Shown here: positions 40,190-49,743 of the stretch, piece after piece
Layout of the letters: each line of letters begins with the position of its first letter
Numbering within the stretch: the first letter of the stretch is position 1
From: Marinimicrobium sp038419845
Lineage (GTDB): Bacteria; Pseudomonadota; Gammaproteobacteria; Pseudomonadales; Cellvibrionaceae
Reading direction: 5' to 3'
Assembly (NCBI RefSeq): GCF_038419845.1
Contig: NZ_JBCAQT010000009.1
Location: forward strand, 124,001-188,000
Length of the DNA: 64,000 nt
The notes under the pieces: generated by a model
Database searches by the model: none
What the model was told of the DNA's origin: nothing
What the model saw: only the letters and a program-made list of their open reading frames with translations
Program-made: the position numbers and the translations under genes

Positions 40190-41200
40190 ATGACCATTAA
40201 AGTAGCAATTAACGGCTACGGCCGTATTGGCCGAAATGTGTTGCGCGCGCTGTACGAAAGCAACTACCGCGATCGTATCGAAGTAGTGGGTATCAACGAT
40301 CTGGGCGATGCCGAGATGAATGCTCACCTGACCAAGTACGATTCGGTCCACGGTCGTTTTCCCGGTGAAGTCTCCGTTGATGGCGACAAAATGATCGTGA
40401 ACGGTGATGCGATCCAGATCACCTCCGAGCGCGATCCGACCAAGCTGCCCTGGGGCAAGCTGGGCGTGGACGTGGTTTACGAGTGTACCGGTATCTTTAC
40501 CAGTGGTGACAAGGCCAAGGCGCACATTGAAGCGGGTGCCAAGAAAGTCATCATCTCCGCGCCGGGCACCGACATTGACGCCACCGCCGTATATGGCGTC
40601 AACCACAAGAGCCTGAAGGCCACCGACACCATCATCTCCAATGCGTCCTGCACCACCAACTGCCTGGCGCCGGTCGCCAAGGTACTGAACGACAAGTTCG
40701 GTATCGAGCAGGGCTCCATGACCACCATTCACTCCTACACCAACGATCAGAACCTGAGCGACGTCTACCACAAAGACATTTATCGCGCGCGCTCGGCCAC
40801 CCAGTCCATGATTCCGACCAAGACCGGTGCGGCCAAAGCCGTGGCGCTGGTACTGCCGGAGCTGGAAGGCAAGATTGACGGCATGGCGGTGCGGGTACCG
40901 ACCATCAACGTCTCTCTGGTTGACCTGAACGTTCTGCTGTCCAAAGACGTGACCGTCGAAGAAGTCAATGCGGCCATGAAAGAAGCGGCCGAAGGCGAGA
41001 TGGCCGGCATTCTGGAGTATTGCGACGAGCCGCTGGTGTCGATTGATTTCAATCATCATCCCGCGTCTTCCAACTACGACTCCCTGCAGGCCAAGGTTTA
41101 CAACGGTCGCTGGGTCAAGATCATGTCCTGGTATGACAACGAGTGGGGCTTCTCCAACCGCATGTTGGACAACACCCTGGCGCTGATGCAGGCCAAGTAA
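40190..41200 (+). CDS. gap: Glyceraldehyde-3-phosphate dehydrogenase, type I
   Basis: A 336-residue NAD-dependent enzyme oxidising glyceraldehyde-3-phosphate to 1,3-bisphosphoglycerate. N-terminal Rossmann motif INGYGRIGRNVLRALYE (about 8-24), active-site ISNASCTTNCLAPVAKVL (Cys about 156), and the catalytic His in SYTNDQN context, then PTKTGAAKAV and WYDNEWGFSNRML at the C-terminus. AGGAG precedes the ATG. It lies about 100 bases after eda with its own upstream direct-repeat site and 17 bases before pyk, so gap and pyk are probably co-transcribed. Together with edd, zwf, pgl and eda this gives most of a glucose-to-pyruvate route. Confidence 0.97.
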   Translation: MTIKVAINGYGRIGRNVLRALYESNYRDRIEVVGINDLGDAEMNAHLTKYDSVHGRFPGEVSVDGDKMIVNGDAIQITSERDPTKLPWGKLGVDVVYECTGIFTSGDKAKAHIEAGAKKVIISAPGTDIDATAVYGVNHKSLKATDTIISNASCTTNCLAPVAKVLNDKFGIEQGSMTTIHSYTNDQNLSDVYHKDIYRARSATQSMIPTKTGAAKAVALVLPELEGKIDGMAVRVPTINVSLVDLNVLLSKDVTVEEVNAAMKEAAEGEMAGILEYCDEPLVSIDFNHHPASSNYDSLQAKVYNGRWVKIMSWYDNEWGFSNRMLDNTLALMQAK

Positions 41201-41217
41201 ATTACTGAGAGAGACTT

Positions 41218-42666
41218 ATGTTAAGACGTACTAAAATCGTCAGCACTCTGGGGCCGGCATCCGAGTCCCCAGAGGTGCTGGAGAAGCTGATTCTGGCCGG
41301 CGTCAACGTCGTGCGCCTGAACTTTTCCCACGGCTCAGCCGACGACCACAAAAAGCGGGCCGAAATGGTGCGCGAGCTGGCGGCCAAGCACGGGCGCTTT
41401 GTGGCAGTGCTGGGTGACCTTCAGGGGCCCAAGATCCGCATCTCGCGCTTCGCCAACGGAAAAATCCAACTGAACCTGGGTGACAAGTTCGTTCTGGATG
41501 CCGGGCTGGACAGCAATGCCGGTGATCAGAACCAGGTGGGCATCGACTACAAAGAGTTGCCCGGTGACTGTAAGCCCGGTGACAACCTGCTGCTCGACGA
41601 TGGTCGCGTGGTTCTGGAAGTCGAAAAGATCGAAGGCAAACGCGTTCACTGCATCACCCGTATCGCGGGCCCGCTGTCGAACAACAAGGGCATCAATCGT
41701 CAGGGCGGTGGCCTTTCGGCGCCGGCATTGACCGACAAGGATCTGGCCGATATCAAGACCGCCGCCCAGATCGGTGTCGATTACCTGGCCGTGTCGTTTC
41801 CCCGCAGTGCGGATGACATGAACAAGGCACGCAAGTTGATGCGCGAAGCAGGCGGTGAGAAAGCCGGCCTGGTGTCCAAGATCGAACGCGCCGAAGCGGT
41901 CGCGGATGATGAAACACTGGATGCGATCATCGAAGCCAGCGACGCGGTCATGGTGGCTCGGGGCGACCTGGGTGTCGAGATTGGCGATGAGTCTCTGATT
42001 GGTGTGCAGAAGCGCATCATCGAGCGCTCGCGTGCCCTCAACAAGGTGGTGATCACGGCAACCCAGATGATGGAGTCCATGATCGAAAGCCCCATGCCCA
42101 CCCGGGCAGAAGTGTTCGACGTGGCCAATGCCGTACTCGATGGTACCGATGCGGTCATGCTTTCGGCCGAAACGGCGGCCGGCGACTTCCCGGTGGAGAC
42201 TGTGGAAGCCATGGTGCGTATTATTCTCGGTGCCGAGAAGCACCCGAGCGCCAGCGCCAGCACCTACCGTGTGGATCAGCAGTTCAAGAGCATCGACGAG
42301 TCCATTGCCATGGCGGCCATGTACACGGCCAACCACCTCACGGGCGTCAAGGCCATCCTGTCGCTGACCGAGAGTGGTTCCACCCCCCGCCTGATGTCAC
42401 GCATTGGCTCGCAGCTGCCGATTTTCGCATTCTCCCGGCACACCGACACCCAGCGTCGGGTTGCCCTGTATCGCGGCGTCAAACCAGTGCCTTTCGACTC
42501 TACCGATGCTCCCAATTTTGAGGATCATATGCGCGCGATTGACGTGCTCAAGGGTCAGGGTTATCTGGCGGATGGCGATCTGGTGATCGTCTCCAACGGC
42601 GATAGCAATCAGCTCGGTGGCACCAACACCATGAAAGTGTTGCGTGTGGGTGATCAGTTGGTCTGA
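41218..42666 (+). CDS. pykA: Pyruvate kinase
   Basis: A 482-residue enzyme making pyruvate and ATP from phosphoenolpyruvate. It opens RRTKIVSTLGPASESPEVL with VNVVRLNFSHG (Arg/substrate site), then has VLGDLQGPKIRI, SKIERAEAV with the catalytic Lys, and the ADP-binding VMVARGDLGVEIG and VITATQMMESM segments. The A, B and C domains are all present. It starts 17 bases after gap. A strong terminator follows 25 bases after its stop, so it closes the carbon-metabolism block. The closer match among the two E. coli isozymes (PykA or PykF) cannot be judged exactly here. Confidence 0.95.
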   Translation: MLRRTKIVSTLGPASESPEVLEKLILAGVNVVRLNFSHGSADDHKKRAEMVRELAAKHGRFVAVLGDLQGPKIRISRFANGKIQLNLGDKFVLDAGLDSNAGDQNQVGIDYKELPGDCKPGDNLLLDDGRVVLEVEKIEGKRVHCITRIAGPLSNNKGINRQGGGLSAPALTDKDLADIKTAAQIGVDYLAVSFPRSADDMNKARKLMREAGGEKAGLVSKIERAEAVADDETLDAIIEASDAVMVARGDLGVEIGDESLIGVQKRIIERSRALNKVVITATQMMESMIESPMPTRAEVFDVANAVLDGTDAVMLSAETAAGDFPVETVEAMVRIILGAEKHPSASASTYRVDQQFKSIDESIAMAAMYTANHLTGVKAILSLTESGSTPRLMSRIGSQLPIFAFSRHTDTQRRVALYRGVKPVPFDSTDAPNFEDHMRAIDVLKGQGYLADGDLVIVSNGDSNQLGGTNTMKVLRVGDQLV

Positions 42667-42691
42667 TCGCCGTTACCGAAGCTATAGGCAC

Positions 42692-42724
42692 AAAAACGCC
42701 CCGATTGTTCGGGGCGTTTTTGTT
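42692..42724 (+). terminator. Rho-independent terminator after pykA
   Basis: AAAAACGCCCC pairs with GGGGCGTTTTT around an eight-base loop (GATTGTTC), giving an 11-bp stem that ends in a T run. Confidence 0.93.
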
Positions 42725-42781
42725 TGGCCCTCTGTGCTAAGCTGAAGCTCTGGTTTTATTCTGACAAACGGGTGGGTATCT

Positions 42782-43603
42782 ATGTTGAGCAGGCATTCGA
42801 TTCTGGCGGCGCTGCTGATGTTGGTCAGCCCGGCGGCTCTGGCTCTGGAAATTCTCGATGGCGACTGGCAACAGGGCGCGGTCATCCGGGGCAAAGTCGA
42901 GCCGGGCAGTGAGGTTCGTCTGGGCGAGAAGCGCCTGCGGGTCGCCGATGAAGGGCTTTTCGTCCTGGGTCTGGACCGCAACGCCGAAGCCGAGGCGGCG
43001 ATCACGGTGATTGGCCCCGACGGAGAGGAGCAGAGCCACCGCTTTGATGTCGCCCGGCGCGATTACGAGATTCAGCGTATCGAAGGTGTCCCCCAGAGCA
43101 CCGTGACGCCCAATGCCGAGCAGGTCGCCCGCTCCCGCAAAGAGGCGGAGCTGGCCTGGAAAGCGCGCCAGGTGGAATCCGGCCTGACCGGTTTTACCCA
43201 GGACTTTCAGTGGCCTTTGACCGGTATTATCACCGGCGTCTACGGCAGTCAGCGGTTCTACAATGGTGAGCCACGCTCTCCTCACTACGGCGTGGATATT
43301 GCCGGTCCCGAGGGCGCCCCGGTGGCCGCCCCCGCCGGTGGCGTGGTCACTCTGGCTTACGACGACATGTTTTTTTCCGGAGGCACACTGATCGTGGATC
43401 ACGGCCACGGCCTGTCATCCACTTTCATCCACCTGCACAAGATTCTGGTGGAGGAGGGCGAAGAGGTCGAGCAGGGCCAGACGATCGCCGAAGTGGGTGC
43501 CACCGGCCGGGCGACCGGGCCGCATCTGGACTGGCGCATGAACTGGTACGACCGGCGGGTGGACCCCACGACCCTGGTGGGCCCCATGCCGGAGTCCGAC
43601 TAG
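42782..43603 (+). CDS. M23-family metallopeptidase, periplasmic
   Basis: A 273-residue exported LytM/M23 protein acting on peptidoglycan peptide crosslinks. Signal peptide MLSRHSILAALLMLVSPAALA (cut after about 21). A beta-rich N-terminal domain (about 25-140) is followed by the M23 domain (about 150-265). Zn ligands are readable as H in SPHYGVDIAG with its Asp, and the HLH in STFIHLHKILV; the third-position His in GPHLDW is also present. A complete zinc set suggests an active enzyme rather than an EnvC/NlpD-type activator. It has its own promoter gap behind the pykA terminator. Confidence 0.9.
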   Translation: MLSRHSILAALLMLVSPAALALEILDGDWQQGAVIRGKVEPGSEVRLGEKRLRVADEGLFVLGLDRNAEAEAAITVIGPDGEEQSHRFDVARRDYEIQRIEGVPQSTVTPNAEQVARSRKEAELAWKARQVESGLTGFTQDFQWPLTGIITGVYGSQRFYNGEPRSPHYGVDIAGPEGAPVAAPAGGVVTLAYDDMFFSGGTLIVDHGHGLSSTFIHLHKILVEEGEEVEQGQTIAEVGATGRATGPHLDWRMNWYDRRVDPTTLVGPMPESD

Positions 43604-43683
43604 CGGCGCTTTGGTGAGGCGAGTAGCCTGCCGAGGCGCTGCGGTGTAAGATATCGCTTTTATTTCATCCCCCGAGGGGCGCT

Positions 43684-43881
43684 ATGATCGACAAAAAACT
43701 GCTCAGTATTCTGGTCTGCCCGGTGACTAAGGCCAGCCTGGAATACGATGCCGAGAAACAGGAATTGGTCTGTCGGGCCAGTGGCCTTGCCTACCCGATC
43801 CATGACGATATTCCGGTAATGCTCGAAAGCGAGGCGCGCCAGCTGACGCTGGAGGAGCGGGAACAACTCGCCCGCCGCTGA
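43684..43881 (+). CDS. Trm112-family zinc-ribbon-like small protein
   Basis: A 65-residue protein of the Trm112/YcaR (UPF0434) family. It begins MIDKKLLSILVCPVTKASLEYD and ends with LAYPIHDDIPVMLESEARQLT, the family signature. In eukaryotes and archaea Trm112 activates methyltransferases; in bacteria the partner is not settled. Only one CPxx and one C remain (LVCPVTK, LVCRASG), so a full four-Cys zinc site is absent, as in many bacterial members. It lies 51 bases before alaS on the same strand and is probably in its operon. Confidence 0.9.
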   Translation: MIDKKLLSILVCPVTKASLEYDAEKQELVCRASGLAYPIHDDIPVMLESEARQLTLEEREQLARR

Positions 43882-43932
43882 TTGCCGCTGCCCGATCGCC
43901 CCCACTACCCAGCAACGAACCACGGACACTCT

Positions 43933-46536
<2,604 letters not shown>

Positions 46537-46645
46537 AACACCGGAAAACGCAAAATAAAGCTTTCCACATTGGCGCGATTTGCATTAAATTGCGCGTGTT
46601 GAGGGGCGCGAAAAGCCGCCTGAATGGTTGAGGGATAGATCGAGC

Positions 46646-47893
46646 ATGAGTTTGTTCGTACAGAAATACGGTGGTACCTCGGTGGGCACGGTCGAGCGCA
46701 TCGAGGCAGTGGCCGACCGGGTCGCCAGCTTTCGGGCCGAGGGCCACGATATGGTGGTGGTCCTCTCGGCGATGAGCGGAGAGACCAACCGCCTGATCGG
46801 CCTGGCCCAGCAGATCCAGGACACGCCCGACCCCCGGGAGCTGGACGTCCTGGTCTCCACCGGTGAGCAGGTCACCATCGCGCTCCTGTGCATGGCGCTG
46901 AAAAAGCGCGGCTGGGACGCGCGCTCCTACACCGGGGGGCAGGTCCGCATCCTCACCGATCAGGCCCACACCAAGGCGCGGATTGAAGCCATCGATGACG
47001 CCAGAATGCGCTCCGACCTGTCCGCCGGCCGGGTGGTCGTGGTCGCCGGCTTCCAGGGGGTGGATGGCGATGGCAATATCACCACCCTGGGGCGCGGTGG
47101 CTCTGATACCACCGGCGTCGCGCTCGCGGCAGCGCTAAAAGCCGACGAATGTCAGATCTATACTGACGTGGACGGCGTATACACCACTGACCCCCGGGTA
47201 GTCGAGCGGGCCCGGCGTCTGGAGAAGATCACTTTTGAAGAGATGCTGGAAATGGCCAGCCTCGGCTCCAAGGTGCTGCAGATACGGGCGGTGGAGTTTG
47301 CTGGCAAGTACAAGGTTCCCCTGAGGGTGCTGTCGAGCTTTAAAGAAGGCCCCGGCACCCTGATTACTCTCGATGAGGAAGACGACACCATGGAACAGCC
47401 GATAGTCTCCGGCATAGCATTCAACCGCGATGAGGCCAAGGTGACTCTGGCCGGCGTACCCGATACCCCGGGTGTGGCCGCCAGGATCCTGAGCCCGGTG
47501 GGCGCGGCGAATATTGAAGTGGACGTGATCGTCCAGAACGTCGGTGCCGATAACACCACGGACCTGACGTTCACCATCAACAAAAGCGATCTGAAGAAGA
47601 CCCTGGGCATTCTGGAGCAGGTTGCCCGGGATGTGGGGGCCCGGGAAGTCCGCGGTGACGACCGTGTCGCCAAAGTGTCCATCGTCGGGGTCGGGATGCG
47701 CTCTCATGCGGGTGTGGCCTCCACCATGTTCACCGCTCTGGCGGACGAAAACATCAATATCCAGATGATCACCACCTCTGAAATCAAGATTTCGGTGATT
47801 ATTGAGGAACGTTATCTCGAGTTGGCGGTGCGCTGTTTGCACACCGCGTTTGAGCTGGATAGTGAGCCGGAAGAAAGCCGGCTGCGGGGTTAG
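46646..47893 (+). CDS. lysC: Aspartate kinase (lysine/threonine/methionine pathway)
   Basis: A 415-residue monofunctional aspartokinase phosphorylating aspartate. N-terminal kinase domain (about 1-250): VQKYGGTSVG, VVLSAMSGETNRL, TTLGRGGSDTTGVALAAAL and TDVDGVYTTDPR. Two ACT domains follow (about 265-335 and 345-410), which bind lysine and threonine for feedback control. It is not fused to homoserine dehydrogenase. The ATG at 46646 (MSLFVQKYGG) is the family start. About 110 bases separate it from alaS and 222 bases from csrA, with a promoter-like box in the latter gap. Confidence 0.95.
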   Translation: MSLFVQKYGGTSVGTVERIEAVADRVASFRAEGHDMVVVLSAMSGETNRLIGLAQQIQDTPDPRELDVLVSTGEQVTIALLCMALKKRGWDARSYTGGQVRILTDQAHTKARIEAIDDARMRSDLSAGRVVVVAGFQGVDGDGNITTLGRGGSDTTGVALAAALKADECQIYTDVDGVYTTDPRVVERARRLEKITFEEMLEMASLGSKVLQIRAVEFAGKYKVPLRVLSSFKEGPGTLITLDEEDDTMEQPIVSGIAFNRDEAKVTLAGVPDTPGVAARILSPVGAANIEVDVIVQNVGADNTTDLTFTINKSDLKKTLGILEQVARDVGAREVRGDDRVAKVSIVGVGMRSHAGVASTMFTALADENINIQMITTSEIKISVIIEERYLELAVRCLHTAFELDSEPEESRLRG

Positions 47894-47928
47894 CGGTTGC
47901 TTGGCAAATCTGTTAAAGTAGCGCCGCA

Positions 47929-47957
47929 TTAAGAAAGCAGGGAGAAAAAGATATAAT
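47929..47957 (+). promoter_or_regulatory. Probable sigma-70 promoter for the csrA transcript
   Basis: TTAAGA (47929-47934) and a perfect TATAAT (47952-47957) are separated by 17 bases. The GGGAGAAAAA stretch between them and the GGA motifs downstream (near 47960, 48071, 48094 and 48105) are candidate CsrA sites for autoregulation. Confidence 0.6.
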
Positions 47958-47968
47958 TGGGAGCAAAA

Positions 47969-48103
47969 ATGTTTGTCCTTATCGCCGACTATGGTCAATA
48001 CTTCAAGGGGGTTTGCGGTATGACCGCCCATTCGGCGACTGGGGTTAGCCGAGAAGCGGCAGAGGACGATGGAGTCTTAGCCGTGTTCTTACAGGATGAG
48101 TGA
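47969..48103 (+). CDS. Possible 44-codon leader ORF upstream of csrA
   Basis: An ATG at 47969 is preceded at five bases by GGGAG (47959-47963), and the frame runs 44 codons to TGA at 48101-48103. csrA's own GAAGGAG site begins immediately after (48102-48108). The peptide (MFVLIADYGQYFKG...) has no recognised family. It could be a real small protein, a translational coupling leader for csrA, or a coincidence. It is too short to judge from codon use. Confidence 0.4.
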   Translation: MFVLIADYGQYFKGVCGMTAHSATGVSREAAEDDGVLAVFLQDE

Positions 48104-48115
48104 AGGAGATTTAAC

Positions 48116-48310
48116 ATGTTGATTTTGACACGCCGTATTGGCGAAACGCTGATGGTAGGTGACGAGGTCACCGTGACTGTCCTGGGTGTAAAGGGCAACC
48201 AAGTTCGCATTGGTGTCAACGCCCCCAAGGATATCGCGGTTCACCGCGAAGAGATCTACCAGCGCATTCAGCGCGAAAAGCAGACCCAGGACGAACAGCC
48301 GGAAGACTGA
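48116..48310 (+). CDS. csrA: Carbon storage regulator CsrA/RsmA
   Basis: A 64-residue RNA-binding dimer that binds GGA-containing hairpins in mRNA leaders and represses or stabilises messages for carbon storage, biofilm and secretion. The sequence LILTRRIGETLMVGDEVTVTVLGVKGNQVRIGVNAPKDIAVHREEIYQRI is the full CsrA fold with the conserved N-terminal strand (R6) and the RVGVxAPxxxxVHREEI RNA-binding region. It is preceded by GGAGAT and lies in the classic lysC-csrA-tRNA-Ser order of pseudomonads. A GC hairpin (48333-48356) with no T run lies 22 bases downstream. Confidence 0.98.
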   Translation: MLILTRRIGETLMVGDEVTVTVLGVKGNQVRIGVNAPKDIAVHREEIYQRIQREKQTQDEQPED

Positions 48311-48612
48311 TTGTTCCTCTCCTGGCTTGCTTGGGCAGTACCCCCGGGTGCTGCCCGAGTGAAGCTGGCCGTTGTAATCTGGCGGGTGATTCATGGTGAC
48401 CAAAAGCTGGACAAAGCATCGTTCAGACAGGGGCTCTGATCATGGCGGGTTGTACTGAGCCCTGAATCCCAATATTGGGAAGAAACCCCATTTTTTTGCA
48501 TTCACACCATCTCAAGCCTTTGATTTTTCGTGAGATATGGTATGATGCGCCGCACTTGTCGAGTGGCACTGACGCAGTGTCGACACATTACGGCAATATA
48601 CGGAAAAAATAC
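48311..48612. other. Intergenic stretch with csrA 3' hairpin and tRNA promoter
   Basis: No gene is visible. A near-perfect hairpin GGGCAGTACCC/GGGTGCTGCCC lies at 48333-48356. Toward the tRNA, TTGATT (48520-48525) and TATGAT (48541-48546) are a plausible promoter with a short 15-base spacer, followed by a GC-rich discriminator typical of stable-RNA promoters. Confidence 0.5.
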
Positions 48613-48703
48613 GGAGAGGTGGCCGAGTGGCTGAAGGCGCTCCCCTGCTAAGGGAGTATACCCTAATCCGGTATCGAGGGTTCGAATCCCTCCCTCTCCG
48701 CCA
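48613..48703 (+). tRNA. tRNA-Ser(GCU)
   Basis: The acceptor stem GGAGAGG pairs with CCTCTCC, followed by discriminator G and an encoded CCA. The anticodon loop CTGCTAA (anticodon GCT at 48647-48649) is closed by CTCCC/GGGAG. A long variable arm, as expected for serine tRNAs, precedes the T-loop GGTTCGAATCC. It reads AGC and AGU codons. Its place after csrA matches other gammaproteobacteria. Confidence 0.97.
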
Positions 48704-48709
48704 TACAAG

Positions 48710-48737
48710 AAACCGCCCCAATCGGGGCGGTTTTTTT
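48710..48737 (+). terminator. Rho-independent terminator after tRNA-Ser
   Basis: AAACCGCCCC pairs with GGGGCGGTTT around a four-base loop, followed by more T. Confidence 0.93.
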
Positions 48738-48758
48738 ATGCGTGCGTGACGCGATTTA

Positions 48759-48909
48759 TGGCGGATGCGCCTTAGGCTCCGAAACGTCGGACCGATCCGC
48801 CCTACGAATACCTCGAGGCTCACTGTAGGGCGGATAAGCGTCAAGCGCATCCGCCAAATATCGTAGCGCGGATCGGTCCGAAGCATCGGAACCTAAGGCG
48901 CATCCGCCA
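48759..48909. repeat. REP-like repeat cluster on the left of the RAYT gene
   Basis: Three units of the family GGCGGATGCGC...CCGCCCTAC lie here: 48759-48805 (forward), 48825-48856 (inverted) and 48863-48909 (inverted). Each has a near-palindromic GTAGGGCGGAT/ATCCGCCCTAC end. Inverted pairs form hairpins. The same family is found right of the transposase gene and at 54396-54558. Confidence 0.85.
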
Positions 48910-49050
48910 ATACCCCCCTACAGTCGAAAAACTTGAATACCATCACAATTCTATAAACCCCGGTCGCACAAAACCGCCTCCCGTTTTCCCTACTGCGCCA
49001 GCTCACGATAATATTACCTAATACCCCATTTCCAGGGACTGGAGATCGAA

Positions 49051-49569
49051 ATGCCCCATTATCGGCGCAACTACCTTCCCGGCGGTACCTATTTCTTTAC
49101 CGTCACCCTCTCTGACCGACAGAGCGACTGGTTGGTGCAATACATAAGCACCCTGCGCGACGCCGTCCGACGAGTGCAGCAAACCCGGCCCTTTACCATC
49201 GATGCCTGGTGCGTGTTACCCGAACATCTGCATGCCATCTGGACCTTGCCGGCGCACGATGCCGATTATTCCAATCGATGGCGAGAGATCAAGAAAATCT
49301 TCTCCAAGACTGTTGTCGCCTCAGAGCGGTTGCCCCGGCAAATCGATATTTGGCAGCAACGTTTTTGGGAACACACCATTGTTGACGAGCGGGATTACCG
49401 TCAACACCTGGATTATGTGCATTTCAATCCGGTCAAGCATGGTTGGGTCAACCGGGTGCAGGATTGGCCTTATTCGACCTTTCATCGTGCGGTTCGGGAG
49501 GGTCTTTATCCGCTGGATTGGGGCGGGGGGGAGTCGGTTGATATGAGGTGTGGTGAGAGGGGAGAGTGA
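49051..49569 (+). CDS. REP-associated tyrosine transposase (RAYT, Y1_Tnp family)
   Basis: A 172-residue transposase of the IS200/IS605-like Y1_Tnp superfamily. It opens MPHYRRNYLPGGTYFFTVTLSDRQSDWL, then has the HUH-type metal-binding motif in LPEHLHAIWTLP (about 59-70) and the catalytic Tyr region HLDYVHFNPVKHGWV (about 116-130). Typical RAYTs are this length and lack inverted-repeat ends of their own. They mobilise REP hairpins. Here the gene is flanked at both sides by REP-like units that match other clusters in the window, so this protein is the probable source of that repeat family. It has its own short upstream region. Confidence 0.92.
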   Translation: MPHYRRNYLPGGTYFFTVTLSDRQSDWLVQYISTLRDAVRRVQQTRPFTIDAWCVLPEHLHAIWTLPAHDADYSNRWREIKKIFSKTVVASERLPRQIDIWQQRFWEHTIVDERDYRQHLDYVHFNPVKHGWVNRVQDWPYSTFHRAVREGLYPLDWGGGESVDMRCGERGE

Positions 49570-49591
49570 TGGCGGGCTTGTGAGGTTGGGG

Positions 49592-49724
49592 TTGGCGGAT
49601 GCGCTTGACGCTTATCCGCCCTACAAAAAACTCGTAGCAATCCGTAGGGCGGATAAGCGTCAAGCGCATCCGCCAGTTTGTAGGGCCGATCGGTCCGACG
49701 TTTCGGAGCCTAAGGCGCATCCGC
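49592..49724. repeat. REP-like repeat cluster on the right of the RAYT gene
   Basis: Units at 49592-49624 (forward), 49644-49675 (inverted, matching the 48825-48856 unit almost base for base) and 49680-49724 (inverted, matching 48863-48909 in part). The cluster fills the gap between the transposase gene and the convergent valS stop. Confidence 0.85.
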
Positions 49725-49743
49725 GTTGTTTTAAGGTTTTTAC

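Noticed and set aside
42662..42781. Possible small RNA between pykA and the M23 gene
   Set aside because: The visible hairpin is a normal terminator for pykA; the rest is a short promoter gap.
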